NCBI RefSeq assembly: GCF_017591425.1
Contig: NW_024467121.1
Location: forward strand, 16,938,707-17,002,706
Length of the DNA stretch: 64,000 nt
Source of the DNA: Ochotona curzoniae
Lineage: Eukaryota; Chordata; Mammalia; Lagomorpha; Ochotonidae
Direction: 5' to 3'
Position 1 is the stretch's first letter, and the number at the start of each line of letters is the position of its first letter. The notes beneath the pieces were generated by a model. It did no database searches. It had not been told where the DNA came from and saw nothing but the letters and a program-made list of their open reading frames with translations. A program made the position numbers and the translations under genes. Positions 11,884 through 23,379 of the stretch are shown piece after piece.

Positions 11884-12404
11884 CGGCAGCCCCGCTTCCC
11901 TTCCAGCTCCCTGCCTGTGGCACGGGAAAGCAGTCGAGGACGGCCCAAAACTTTGGGACCCTGCACCCGCGTGGGAGACCCGGAAGAGGCTCCTGGCTTC
12001 GGATCGGCCCGTTGTGCTCACTTGGGGAGTGAATCGGACGGAAGATCTTCCTCTCTGTATATCCACCTTTCCAATAAAAAAAATAATAAAAGAATAAAGA
12101 ACTCTTCAAAGGACCGGGAGGGTAAGCTTGCTTGGGTTGCACAAATATAAGGAACTCAGAAGGGCATGACTGGTGACATCTTTCTATTTTCATGATAAGC
12201 TGAAGGCTCAGATACTGTCTCCTTGCTTTCTCATCAAAAAAACTGGAAACACAAAGGAGTGGAGGTTGGCACTTTGATCTACTCAAAGGCTGCTTTTGGG
12301 AAAGGAGCACTTTGCATTTCCTTACAGAGATTTCCTTACTTCCTTGATATTTTGTGATAAAACTGGAAGCTCAGGGGATTGAGATTCGCATTCCAAAAAC
12401 TGTC

Positions 12405-12482
12405 TATGAGCAGATGGAAGATAACTTCCGCTCTCTCTCTCTCATCCACTTTCTCTGTGATTCTACCTTTCAAATAAGTAAC
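12405..12482 (+). mobile_element. CSINE 3' fragment
   Basis: 'gagcagatggaag', 'ctctctctctctcatccac', 'gtgattctacctttcaaataa' match the 3' end of the older CSINE type. Severely 5'-truncated. Confidence 0.6.
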
Positions 12483-12758
12483 AATGTTAACATGATTATA
12501 TCTTTCTAGGAATTTGGTCATTTTCTTCTAATATATTGACATCAAATGACTATGATATTCTCTTACTTTAAAATAAATTTTACAATTTTAGTTATGTCTC
12601 CTTCAATTGTTACTATTGTTCATCTAGAAGGGATTTATTGGTCTTAATTTTTTTCAATTAAATAATATAACTAATGTAACTGTTACATTCTTATTTTCTA
12701 CTTCCCTGAATTCTTTAAACATTTGCTTACTTTCAGGTTCTAGCTGAGAATGGATTGC

Positions 12759-13019
12759 AGGGCCTGGGAGAATGCGCCTGGCATAGCAGATCAAAACCTA
12801 CTTTCTTACATCCCACATTAAAGTACCTGGTTTGAGTCCTGGTTCTGTTCAGCTGCTTGGATCTGCAACTCGCAAGGGAGACCCTAGCTGGCTTCATACT
12901 GTGGCCTGGCCCAGTACCCAGTCACTGTGGCTGTTCAGATACTGAACTAGTGGACAGGGCACCTCAACATCTCTCTCACACTTTCCCTTACAAATAAATA
13001 AATTAAAATTTTTTTTTTT
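12759..13019 (+). mobile_element. CSINE, old subfamily
   Basis: Starts 'agggcctgggag', B-box-like 'ggtttgagtcctggttc', then 'ctcacactttcccttacaaa' and an A/T tail. Diverged and somewhat short. Confidence 0.75.
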
Positions 13020-13223
13020 CAAAAATTTGGCAAAACATGGAAACAAGCTCTTAATAAAATATAGAAATGACTACTATGATAGACAAATAATAAGAATTTT
13101 AAAATAAGACATTCACTATATACTCAAGTTGGCTAAACCTTTCAAGAAAGGAAATATGTACATAAATTATATCAGTAGTTGCTCAGTGTATTTTTTCTAG
13201 AGGTAAATTTAGTTTTATATACA

Positions 13224-13443
13224 ATTTTTTTAATTATTAAAAGGTAGAGTGACAAAGAATACTTTGCATGAGCTGATTCACTCACTAGAGCTAGGAACCC
13301 CACCCAGATCTCCCACTTTGGTTGCAGAAACTCAGTTACTTGAGTCGTTATCTGCTGCTTTCCCAGGGCATTAGTAAAAGTAGCCAGGACTGGAATGAGC
13401 ACTTACAGCTCAGGTATAAGTGGGGGCCTCACCTGTGGTGCTG
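13224..13443 (-). mobile_element. CSINE, old subfamily
   Basis: Reversed tail 'tttttttaattattaaaagg', then 'gattcactcactagagc', 'gatctcccactttggttgc', 'gctttcccagggcattag', and the reversed B-box region near 13400. Confidence 0.7.
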
Positions 13444-15415
13444 ATTCCATGGACAGGTTCTGAATCAGTAATCACTTCTTATGCATTTGGGGAAAATTTA
13501 GGTGATTCTCTCCTTGAAAAATTATCCATAGTTATATTTTTTAAATAATATGGCAATTGAAGGTGCATATAAACATGTATAGTATGTGTATATGTAAGTA
13601 AAATGTATATATAAATTACTGGTCGATGTACTACCACTGCTTTGTGGTTCAAGGTCTTGTTTGCTTTATCAGTATTTACTATGAGCAAAGTTCAACTTCA
13701 GTACTAAATTCTCCATTTTTGCTTTAGATTTTTCAAGCTTATATAATAACTATTACTTTGCAAAGGGATGAGTTTCAGGTAAATAAAATCATCCTATTTA
13801 AGTAAACTTTTCTATCCTGAATGTATCTTTTTGCCTTAACATTTGTTTTCATTTAATCATGTACCCAATCCTTGTTTTGGTTTGCATTTTCTTTGTCCTT
13901 TCTCCATCTTTCACTCCAAGCATTTCCATATTTTAGATATGCCACATATAGAGGCATAGAGCTGTGACTTTGGAAAAATATATCTTTGTAATGGTCTAGT
14001 TCTTTCATTTTGGAACCCTTTGTGTTTTAATTTATCTTCGTTTTACTTTGGAGTGGGGAGAGAACAGGTTAGTAGTTCTAAGAATAGATTTTATAACCAA
14101 ATCACTTTTGTATTTGCCCCTAAGTAGATGTAGGAAATGACCTGTCCCGTTTTCATCCCCTGTGACAAGATGGTAAAATCAAGCTCAGAGTTGTGGTGCT
14201 GTTCAGTTAGCTTACGTGTGTGAAGTGATTGATTTCTGTGTGGGTTGTAGGAATCACTACATGATTATCCTTTATAATTACAATTCTTTCTTGTTAACTT
14301 TTCACTCTGTGGACCTTCTTCATTTTCCTTGATTTTCCTCTACTAATGACATTTAACCTCCTATGTGTTAGTGAATGTGTTCTTGAATTTTCTCTTTGAC
14401 TGTTTAACCTAGGAAGGGTTGAGACACAAAATTGACTTCTTAGAAAATGAAACTAAGAAGACTTTAAATAATTTCCTATTCTTCCGACATATACATAATG
14501 TTTTCTTCTGTTCTTTAGAGTTTTAAACCTTGAATATGTTGACTTTATTCTGAATCAGATGCAATTTAAAAAAATTTAATAAATATTTTATAGGACTGAT
14601 TAATTTGGGTAAACAAACCATCCCAATAGTCTTAGGAATAGTATTTAACAAAATTAACATTAACTATGACAAACTCTTGGTAACTCAGGTCTATTAAAAG
14701 TTATTCCTGATGCTATAAAATAGATTGGCAAAAATAATTGTAACCAACATTAATACTGTTAAGAATTTAGTCTTTCTTTAAGGTCACAAAATATATTTCT
14801 GGAAAATCTGACAGTACAATTTCAATTCACCAGTAAACCAAAGATTTTTTGCAAGATAAATGTGATTAAATGTAACAGGTGGGGTATAGAAAGACAGAAT
14901 TAAAAAGAAAATCCTGTGTTGCAGAAACAACACTGTGTAAAGAAAAAGTTCAGGCAAAGCTGAATGTTAATTATAAAACCATTAACAGGCTCACAAAAGT
15001 TAATTGTTAATACAGAACTCAATGGAATTTTATGTATTGTAAAATATGTAATTTATAATAATATACAAGTATGTATTTAATAAATGCAGTGCATAGAATG
15101 TGTAGTTTAAGATATATACCACATTTTCAACATTAATATATAGTTATATCATTTAGAGTAGTTGAAAGTATATAGAATTAACCTAATATAGAATATTAAA
15201 TCCTTTTAACATATGAAAGTGTAAAATACTAGAAAATAAATACAACTTTAAAAATGAAGAAATATTGCATTTATTTGTTGGCTTAATGTAAAGATACCCA
15301 ATTTCATGGAAATTTATAAGTCGATCAATACTGTATAAGTTAGAGTAACATTCTCAATTTTACTTTTTCATGTTAATGTGATATTAATATGAAGTCAACA
15401 GATTCAACTTAGTTG
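13444..15415. other. AT-rich unique sequence
   Basis: Almost 2 kb with no recognised repeat or gene. A short stretch at 14146-14190 faintly recalls a reversed MIR core but is too weak to call. Confidence 0.45.
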
Positions 15416-15427
15416 ACAGATATAATT
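15416..15427. repeat. TSD (left) of HAL1-like copy 1
   Basis: 'acagatataatt', matched with one change by 'acagatacaatt' at 18853-18864. Confidence 0.8.
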
Positions 15428-16179
15428 ATTTTTTTCATTTTATTATTTCATATTTCATAAAGCTTGGGAATTTCCCTTACACCCACCCCAATTTACCCCA
15501 TCACACATCAATATCCCCTTTATTATTACAATAGTATAGTTCATCATAAATAGTCATAAGTCAGTTATTCTATTTAATGCATCTTGAAATTTTGGGCATG
15601 GACAATGGCAGAGTCCAGCATCCTGCTCTCAAGATATATTTTGCAGTTTTATTGGGAGTCCATCTTTGATCTGGAACTAGAGATGCACACTGCATTGTAT
15701 CTACACATATCAATATGATAGTCTCTATTACACAGTTACTATATATCCCGTTAAATGAAAAGTCACAAAATCAACAACAGGAAGAAAAGTAGAAATTTAT
15801 GATTTCATTAAGTTAAATAACATGCTACTGAATGATGAATGTGTTGCTGATGAAATAAAAAAGAAAATCAAGAACCTTTCTGAAGAAAACGTTGCTACTG
15901 TATGACCTATGAGTCAGTACAGAATTTAATATGAGAAGAAAAATGTTTTGAAGAAATGAAAAAAGAATATCAAAATCCCTGAGATGTAGTTTCTACTGAT
16001 TTTTATTGGTGAGAGGTGTCTCCTATAGGCAACAGATAGATGGATTTTGCTTTTTATGATAGTCCACAAAAATGATATTTGATTGAGCTTAATCCATTTA
16101 CATTCAGGGTTAGTAGGAATAGTTGGTAATTTGGTCCTCTATTTTAGCAATGGGTTGTTCATTATTTGATTTAGTCCCT

Positions 16180-17682
16180 TGTTGTTATTTCATTGGAATG
16201 TTCTTAACATTTGTCTTTGGTTCTGATGGTTGCTATTTCTTTTCTCTGTCAAGAGCACGTCTTTAAGTACCATTTGTAGGGCAAGCCTGGAAGAGGCATA
16301 TTCTTTGAGCTTTTCATTATTGCAAAATAATTTTATTTCATTTACAAAGACAAAGGAAACTGTTGCAGGGTACATTATTCTGGGCTGACAACTTTTCCTC
16401 TTTAAAATCTGGAAAATGTCACTCCATTCCCTTCTGCCTATAGAATTTGCTCAGAGATGTCAGCTGTGAGTCTGACTGCTATTCCTCTATGTGTCAACTG
16501 ATTTTTTCATGTGCACATTTAAGGATCTTTTTCTTACGTTCAACTCAAGAGAGCTTGATTGTCATGTGTTGTGTTAATGACTGCTTTTGGTCAATCCTAT
16601 TGGAAGGTCTGTGCCCCTTCTGAATATTGTTTCCCAATTCTTTCTCCATATTAGGGAAGTTTCCATTCGATAAATATTAAATTTAATACACTGAAATAAT
16701 CTTAAACCGAGCTTCTCTTTCTGTGCCTTCAAGAACTCCCAGGACTCTTATATTTGGATTTTTTTTGTTTGTTTTGTTTTGTTTTTTAATTTTTTACTAT
16801 ATTTTTGACAATCTTTACATAGTTAATAGGGTAAAAAGGTTCAAGGGCTATAAGAAAGTGGGTAAGACTATTACTTCTATATTGTTTCCTTCATGTATCT
16901 GAGGTAAAGGGGAGTATTGAGGGAGAAGCCCCACCCAGTTTCCCACCTACCCCAGGTCCTGGATGTGGAGCATGCTCTGAGATACTTGCTCAAGTGGTTT
17001 TGATAATTTACCAGTTATGAATCGCTGCCAATCTTGCCATTCTAAGCATGATGAGGTCGTTGAAGAATCCACTAAATGACATAGTCCATCATGGAGTCTC
17101 CGTTTGCCCAGTATTTCACTACCAACATATAGCTGAAGTGGTTGATTGGCTTGTTCTGTCCTCTGTCTTTTGATGTGGTTAGGGTTCTGAGTCTGGCATT
17201 TTGACTGGGGAGATCCCCAAAGAAACTTTGTCTGAGGTGTTCCCAGTCCACATTTTTCTATGTTTAAGAGTGTCTTTTAATTCTTGAATACTTTTTTTTT
17301 TACTTGAATCAGCTCTATTTCCAGATTCTTGATGGTTCCCCCATTGCTGCAAAAAATATCTTCCAATTCTGAGATTCGTTCTTCTGCCTCATTCAGTCTA
17401 TTGTTGAGGCTTTCCACTGAATTATTTGCTCCATTGTGTCCTTCATTTTTAATAATGCAGCTTGATTTTGTTTGTCTGGTATTGTGTGACATACTCCTTA
17501 CACTCCTAAATGTGCTTCTCCTTTTTGGTAAGACACTTTATAACAAATTTAAGTTCTTTATCCCACATTTCCTTTATGTATTCCATAGTTAACTCTGAGG
17601 TTGTCAAAGCCTTTTGCTCCTTTGCAAGGGAATCTTCAGTAATCTTCCTTGTGCCTCTGTCTCTTCTTTTGCTCTTGGCCAT
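16180..17682 (-). pseudogene. L1 ORF1p of HAL1-like copy 1, disrupted
   Basis: L1 ORF1p is an RNA-binding chaperone of the retrotransposition particle: coiled coil, RRM, C-terminal domain. Here the minus strand starts at ATG 17682-17680 with 'MAKSKRRDRGT'. The coiled-coil end is visible near 17390 as 'NNRLNEAEERISELED', a hallmark of L1 ORF1. A ~500-base insertion at 16758-17260 splits the frame. The C-terminal domain resumes at 16375-16190, with 'RLALQMVLKDVLLTEKR' matching the conserved end of ORF1p. Stops and frameshifts also occur, so it is non-functional. Confidence 0.85.
16758..17260 (-). mobile_element. Retroposon nested in HAL1-like copy 1
   Basis: Copy 2 reads straight through from 'cttatattaggc' to 'cttcttaatagtgtc' (38200-38225), but copy 1 has ~500 extra bases at that point. 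The extra sequence starts on the plus strand with a long T-rich run (16758-16790), so it is a minus-strand element with an A-tail. The body resembles an L1 3' region but is not the HAL1-like 3'UTR, so I suggest a truncated 3' end of another L1 subfamily. No clear target-site duplication was found. Confidence 0.65.
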
Positions 17683-18852
17683 TGCAATTTTGGATAGCAG
17701 GCTTTTTTTCTTAGGGTAGATTTCTAAGCTGTGTCACCCACAGGGCTGCAGTTCGATTTTACTGATTATATTTGGTACCCAGTTCTTCACTTGTGGTCAC
17801 TTGTTCTACTCCCTCCAAAGAGTTTCAACCTGAGATCTTGTATTAGGCTTCTACCACAGTCTCTGTAAGCCCCAGTTCCTGGCTCACCATTCTCTGCCTC
17901 CTGTGACCCATTGCCTATGCAATCTTTCTCGCCCTTCCAGTTCAAGCAGTTCCCAGGATTAGGGGGGTACCAGGTCCTAAATATCTGGGTTGTTGGTAAT
18001 GATCTTGCCAGAACCTTGTGGCAGTTAGATCTGAGGGCCACTTGGATTTATTTTGGGTGAGTCCTGTAGGGTGGCAAAGTCATAATATTTTCCCCATGTG
18101 ACCAGTGCAATGTACTGTGCTAGAAGTGAGTATGCTTCCAACTTAGTACATGTGCAGCTCCCTGTTGTCTCTCCAGTCCCACAACCTTTGCCACACTGTA
18201 TAAAATGGTGCCTGATGTGAAACTGATGCTGTTCTGGATCTGCTGGCTATTAGGTCTTGGGGCTATCTAGATGTCTTTTGGGTACAGCCTGTAGAAGGCC
18301 ACTTCAGTATTATTTTTGCTGTGGAGCCAGTGTAATGCACTGAGCTGGAAATAAGTTCACTCTTGGATTAGCACATGCACAGTTTCTGTTGTCTTTTGAG
18401 TCCCACAGCTTTTGCTGCACTACACAAAATAGCACCTGAAATGGCACAATGAGGGTCTGGGCTGTAAAATCCACCATGTTCTGCACCACCTGCTTTGGGT
18501 GCGCTGCTCTGTCTACTCCTGGGTGGGTCAAACAGGTCAACAAGGTAGGCAGTTCTTTACCTTAGTTTACCTGCTGAGCTTCTGGTGAACTTCCCTTCCC
18601 ACCTAGCTGCTGGTGGAACTCTGGCCACCAGAGGAGTTCAGATGAATGTTGACCACTGCTGGGGTATCCGGTTGCTGAAAACCACTCCATTATCTTTGCT
18701 TCAGAACTGTGTCCATGGGTCTCCAGGTACCCCTCTGCTGTCAGAGTGTCCTCTCCTATTTCCAGGAACCTGCTCCCTCTACTTTACCCTGGCTTATGAT
18801 TTTCCATCTGCTTAAATGTGTCCTTACCCTGTTCCACCATCCTGAAACTCTC
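17683..18852 (-). promoter_or_regulatory. 5'UTR/promoter of HAL1-like copy 1
   Basis: Lies between the ORF1 start and the element's 5' end. The block beginning near 18016 ('ttgtggcagttagatc') recurs with changes near 18241 ('tgctggctattaggtc'), a period of about 225 bases, so the promoter region carries tandem repeats. At the 5' end the YY1-like site is decayed: the plus strand reads 'accatcctg' (18836-18844) where copy 2 has 'gccatcttg'. Confidence 0.7.
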
Positions 18853-18864
18853 ACAGATACAATT
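18853..18864. repeat. TSD (right) of HAL1-like copy 1
   Basis: 'acagatacaatt', partner of 15416-15427. Confidence 0.8.
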
Positions 18865-18952
18865 CTATGAATATAATGAGATTTCTTCTTTCCTTCCCTT
18901 GCTTTCTTCTCTCTTGTTCCATCTTTTCTTTTTCTTTAATTAACAAGGGGAC

Positions 18953-19371
18953 ATTTTTTGAAATTTATTTATTTATTAAAATATATGTATATATTTATTT
19001 ATTGTAAAAGCAGATGTACACACAGGAGGAGAGACAGAGAGGAAGATTTTTCTTCTGATTATTCACTCCCCAAGAAGCTACAATGGCTAGAGCTGAGCCA
19101 ATCCCAAGCCAGGATCCCAGAGCCTCTTCTAGGTCTCCCACGTGGGTGCAGGGTCCCAAGATTTTGGGCTGTCCTCTACTGCTTTCCCAGGCCACAAGCA
19201 GGGAGCTAGATGCTAAGTGAAGCAGCCAGGATTAAAACCACCACTCTCAGCTGGTCTTCTAGGCACATTAGCAGGTAGCTGTATTCAAAGTGGAGCAGTT
19301 AAAACATTAACTGGTGCCCATAAGAGAATCCAGTGCCCCAGGAAGAGGCTATGCCTACTGTACCATGACGT
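18953..19371 (-). mobile_element. Composite of two minus-strand CSINEs
   Basis: 18953-19240 is a good CSINE 3' portion: reversed tail of ATTTA units, 'agaggaagatttttcttctg', 'gtcccacgtgggtgcaggg'-type block, 'gggagctagatgctaagtg'. From about 19250 a second, older-type block repeats the middle ('aggcacattagcaggtagctg') and continues to a reversed head near 19371. Either one SINE inserted in another or a recombinant. Confidence 0.75.
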
Positions 19372-19417
19372 TGACACTTACCATTTTTGAGAGAACATGT
19401 TTCAACTTTACTTTATA

Positions 19418-19755
19418 GGACCCAGCACAATGGCTCAGCAGATATATTTTCACCTTATAAGCACCAGGAAACCACATGGGCACTGGTTTTGGTCCTGGCT
19501 GTTCCACTTCCCATCCAGCTCCCTGCATGTGGCAGCAAAGCAATAGAGATTGGTCCAAAGCTTCGGACCCTGTCCTAAGTGGGAGACTTGGAAGAAGTTG
19601 TTCTTGGCTCCTGTCTTTAGATTGGGTCAGCTCTGCCTGTTGCGGCCACTTAGAAAATGAATCAGAAGATCTTTCTCTCTATATCTCCTTCTCTGTAAAT
19701 CTGCCTTTCCAATAAAAATAAACACTTAACTAACTAACTAAATAAATAAATAAAT
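19418..19755 (+). mobile_element. CSINE
   Basis: Head 'ggacccagcacaatgg', 'cacttcccatccagctccc', 'ggaagaagttgttcttggc', 'ctgcctttccaataaaaa', then a tail of (AACT)n and (AAAT)n units to 19755. It stands in inverted orientation to the SINE pair just upstream. Confidence 0.92.
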
Positions 19756-21991
19756 ATGCTTTGTAGTCAAAAGCTTAATGGCACCACTACATACCGTGTT
19801 CAAGAAGTAAAAAGGCCAGAGACTAGCAGAAAAATAAGTAAAGGCTCTTGCATCGTTTTTTTTTTTAGTTATACTAACATTTTGTGCATTATGTTAATTC
19901 TTGGTTTTCCTTTATATTTGTCTTTATTCTTTTTCCTTTCCTCAAAATATATTAAACCATATATGTGTCATTAAATTATTTTTTCCTGTAAGCTATCTTA
20001 AATCCATTTGGAGCCAAGCTAGGTGAAATATTTTGAGAATAATATGATTAAAACTCACCATATCAAACCAGTGCTAATGCTGCTAGTGGATTTATTTTTC
20101 AGCAATGCATGTATAATTATTTCTTACTTCTGCTTAAAATACCTCTGTGGCTTCTCTTGGCTTTCCAGGTAAAATACAAACTTCTTTGGAAGGTGCACAT
20201 AGTTCTTCATGGTATGTTGTTTATGCAATATTGATGTGTGTGTTTGAGCATATATTTTTAGTTTTACTGAAGACTTCAAGGGAAAACTAATTTCGTTTTG
20301 GCAATATACTGACTTTCCATCAAAACCATAGAGTAAGACATTTTATTTTACAATTGACAAAATTGGTATACTGAGTTTCATTTTTCCCCCAGTACTATGC
20401 GTATTAAACTCTCTTGCCCATGGAATGGAAGTGTTAGAAAGGTCTTGGTGTCATATGGAATGATACCATAGCATGCACCATAAGAACATAAACACATCAG
20501 CATCTGTTCAACTTTCATTTGAATAAGTATTAAAAACTTTAAATTTTTTATTGTATGTCTCAAACTTCCCTAGAAGCCACTGAATAAGAAAAGTGACTTG
20601 GAGTTCAAGAAATCTTAAAAATTCTTACGTCCAAAGTGTCTTTAAAGTGAAAATGGTGAATTCTTCCCCCCCAAAAAAGGGGGGGAATTTAAAGATTCCC
20701 GGGTAATCTTTCCACTGATTATTTGTTTCTATTTTCTCCCTGCATTTAAATCAGATAAGTTACTATAACTTTCTTATGGCTATTATCCAGGAAGATATAT
20801 TATAGAACTTCCAGAATGATAAGACCAAACATTATGTATGCAAATTTTTCCTATGCATCCATGCATAAGACAAGTTTTATTTATAAACTATCCACAGTAA
20901 TACATTTGCCACAATAATCACTAATAAAATATAATGATTATTAAAACTTATCATAAGTAATCTAAAATGCATGAGTCATTTCTAGAATTTTCAATTTAGT
21001 ATTTTCTGGACCATAGTTGGCTACAGTTAACTATAATCACAGGAAGCAAAACCACAATATGAGGGCTGGGTGACCTCTTTCACATAAATTCTGGTAAATT
21101 CATGAAATAATGGTTTGGGAAAAGTAATTCGGCCCTAAAAGTGACTTACATGCCAAAAATTTCAAAAGAAATTTTGAATTTTAGAATTAATTGCTAAATT
21201 CCTTTGCTAAAGTGCAAGTTATTTAATTCTGCCTTACTAAAAGTATCAGAAAACAGAAGCTATGTCAATGAGCATTTTGCAGAGCATCTGTGGGAGTGGA
21301 GGACCATACTTCCTTAAAGGCAGGTGATTAAGTTCCTATTTTGAGAAAATGCATGAGTTAGAAAGTGTCCTGAAGCAAGCAAAGACAGGTCACAACTGGT
21401 CTAGACAAGAGTCAACGATTACTGAGTGTACTGATGGAGGCAACATTGTATCCTTGCACATTTGACTTCCAGGATATTTGAACCATGTTACAATGCCCTT
21501 ATCTATTTGTGTGGATATGCAACAAGCATTTCTTCAGCCTCCTTTCTGTGCCATAACACCTTCCGTGAAATTATATCCTTCTCTAGTCCCTGCCAGTTGA
21601 TCTCCATCAATTGGTGATAACCAAAGTTATTCAGTATGAGTATACATTAATTTTCTTCTTATCATACTCCATTTTTTCTGTTCTTGAGAGAGGTGTCTAA
21701 CAGAAACTTAAAATACAATGACATATACATTGGTATATATTCCAAACAGATTGCCAACTCATTGAGAATAGAAACCTTGAAATCTAATTGTTTCATATCT
21801 GTAACTCCATCTGTAAAAACCTAAACTTAACCACAGTGCCACGTGGAACCACAGAAAGATGGTTGATGGTATCTAACTAAATCTAATTTTATTGTGATTA
21901 ACTACACGAAATCTTGCCTTCAGCAATTCACTTTATCACCTTTGAAATCTGACCACTGACCATACCCGTACAATAAAACTGCCTTGCCAAA
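19756..21991. other. Unique sequence
   Basis: Over 2.2 kb without recognised repeats apart from a C7/G7 hairpin at 20664-20687. No gene supported. Confidence 0.45.
20664..20687. repeat. Perfect 9-bp hairpin with A6 loop
   Basis: 'ttccccccc' is followed by six A and then 'gggggggaa', a perfect 9-base inverted repeat. C7/G7 runs are rare in this AT-rich DNA. No T-run or gene nearby suggests a transcriptional role. Confidence 0.85.
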
Positions 21992-22003
21992 GGCCAATTT
22001 ACT
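21992..22003. repeat. TSD (left) of U2 fragment 1
   Basis: 'ggccaatttact', repeated exactly at 22039-22050. Confidence 0.92.
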
Positions 22004-22038
22004 ACACTTGATCTTAGCCAAAAGGCTGAGAAGCAATT
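22004..22038 (-). pseudogene. U2 snRNA 5' fragment, retrocopy 1
   Basis: The minus strand reads 'attgcttctcagccttttgg' and continues 'ctaagatcaagtgt', matching the first ~34 bases of spliceosomal U2 snRNA. Two differences fall at CpGs of the parent (cg to tg/ca), as expected from methylation decay. The exact 12-base direct repeat on both sides shows retroposition of a 3'-truncated RNA. The cut lies just at the branch-point-recognition sequence of U2, and the next bases (agt) are shared by U2 and the target site. No A-tail and no promoter: a dead copy. Confidence 0.9.
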
Positions 22039-22050
22039 GGCCAATTTACT
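22039..22050. repeat. TSD (right) of U2 fragment 1
   Basis: 'ggccaatttact', partner of 21992-22003. Confidence 0.92.
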
Positions 22051-22170
22051 AATTCTTATGAATATTTTTCAATTTGTTCTTGTTCCTGTGATTATTAGTG
22101 AAATTTCTTTCAGCATTGATGCTGTGATTTACTTCATGTCAGTTTGCTTGAATTCTTTTATACTGCGTTT

Positions 22171-22438
22171 TAAATATTTCAAAGGCAATGGGACATAAAC
22201 TTACAGAAGCAGAGCTCCCATCTGCTGGTTCATTCCCAAAATATCTGGGACGGCAATGGCCATGGGCAAGAACCGGGAACTCAGTCTAGGTCTCACACAT
22301 GAGTCACAATAACCTGTTTGAACCATCATCAGTATTGCCTTGGCGATCTGTATTAAACAGAAGTTGGAGTCAGGAGCCAGGGCCAGAGATTAAAGTTAGG
22401 CACTCCAGTGTGGGAACATGTGTCTTATTTGCTTGGCC
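22171..22438 (-). mobile_element. CSINE, old copy
   Basis: Reversed 3' end 'ggacataaacttacagaag', 'cccatctgctggttcattc', 'tctaggtctcacacatgag', and a reversed B-box region ending near 'gcttggccaa'. Diverged. Confidence 0.7.
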
Positions 22439-23040
22439 AAAGAAAAGTTACCCTGTTTTGTTCCTCATTCCTCCTTATCTTTGCATTGCTGCTCAGTGCT
22501 CACTTGAGCCCCGCCCTGCCCGCCTTGCCATCCTTCAAATGCTTGGTATTGGTGTTCTCTCAAATTGTGCATCATCCTGCTGTTTTAGCTGCATACCAAT
22601 GATCTGGCTCTTGTTTCCTCTCCACTAATATCTTACTGAGAGTGAAACTATCTACTTTGTTTCACAGGAAAGCAGGCAACACTCCTTTGACCCCACCCCC
22701 AGCATACTGTATTGATCTTGTAAGCCCTGTGTTGCTCATGTCTTACTTCGGTCAGTACAGCAAGTGGTATTTCCTTGGAAATCCATCTTTGCTTAAATTT
22801 AGCGTAATCTCTCATCATCCAACCAGTGAGGAACCTGCTTCTTCCCAATACACAATGCACAATTCTACCAATGTCAGTAACAAATATGTATTCCTACCAG
22901 ATACTCTGGTTTTTACATGTAGATTTAATTCAGGGGTTCTCTTTATATTTCCTATGGTGTCAAAGTCTGCTTACACCCTATATGTTGGCTGCTTTTCAGA
23001 GGAACAATGACTGTTTCTGGCTTAGAAATAAAAATTACTT
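22439..23040. other. Unique sequence
   Basis: Overlapping frames of 70-122 codons on both strands show no recognisable domain. Slightly less AT-rich than the surroundings. Confidence 0.4.
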
Positions 23041-23379
23041 GGGCCTGGCATGGTAGCCTAGTGGCTAAAGTCTTTGCCCTGCACGAACCAGGATCCCATG
23101 TGGACACTGTTTCAAGTCCCAGAGGCCCTGCTTCCCATCCAGCTCCCTGCTTGTGGCCTGGGAAAGCAGTCAATGATGGCCCAAAGCCTTGGGACCCTGC
23201 ACCCACGTAGGAGACTCAGAGGAAGCTGCTGGCTCCTGGCTTTGGATCAGCTCAGCACTGGCTGTTGTGGCCATTTGAGTGGGGAGTGAACTAGCGGATG
23301 CAAGACCTTCCTCTCTGCCTCTTCTTCTCTGTATGCATCTGATTTTCCAATAAAAATACTAAATAAACATTAAAACAAT
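23041..23379 (+). mobile_element. CSINE with probable TSD
   Basis: Head 'gggcctggcatggtagccta', 'ggatcccatgtgg', 'tcccatccagctccctgc', 'gatggcccaaagccttggg', 'ctgattttccaataaaaat'. Flanks 'aaaattact' (23031-23039) and 'aaaactact' (23380-23388) differ by one base. Confidence 0.93.

Larger units (their letters stand above)
11805..12099 (+). mobile_element. Youngest-looking CSINE, with TSD
   Basis: Starts 'gggcccggcacggtgg' and retains many CpGs ('cgcccggg', 'gggcgccgg', 'acccgcgtgg'), which marks a recent insertion. It ends 'cctttccaataaaaaa'. The direct repeat 'aactcttcaaa' flanks it at 11794-11804 and 12100-12110. A short internal deletion near 12008 removes part of the 'ggctcagctccggcc' block. 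Frames of 60-177 codons crossing it on both strands are by-products of the SINE. Confidence 0.96.
15428..18852 (-). mobile_element. Full-length HAL1-like (half-L1) copy 1
   Basis: Read on the minus strand the order is: 5'UTR with ~220-base repeats (17683-18852), ORF1 from a start at 17682, a short ORF2 N-terminal remnant (~16000-16150), a 3'UTR (15428 to ~15990) and an A-rich tail. The target-site duplication fixes both ends. After subtracting a nested ~500-base insertion at 16758-17260 the element is about 2.9 kb, half the usual L1 length, yet both termini are present. The gap falls inside ORF2 at the same place as in copy 2 (36785-39788). This is the HAL1 plan: ORF1 and both UTRs kept, the ORF2 enzyme lost. 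It would have moved using enzymes supplied by intact L1s. Confidence 0.85.

Noticed and set aside
11805..11890. tRNA gene, suggested by intact A and B boxes
   Set aside because: No cloverleaf closure or CCA-adjacent acceptor stem; the boxes belong to a tRNA-derived SINE head followed by the CSINE body and an A-tail.
11777..12310. 177-codon minus-strand open frame
   Set aside because: It runs across the reverse of the young CSINE at 11805-12099; GC-rich SINEs give long open frames on both strands.
14100..14200. Reversed MIR core
   Set aside because: Only a few short words match; too diverged to support by eye.
22004..22038. Functional U2 snRNA gene
   Set aside because: Only the first ~34 of ~190 bases are present, with no snRNA promoter elements, and target-site duplications mark it as a retrocopy.
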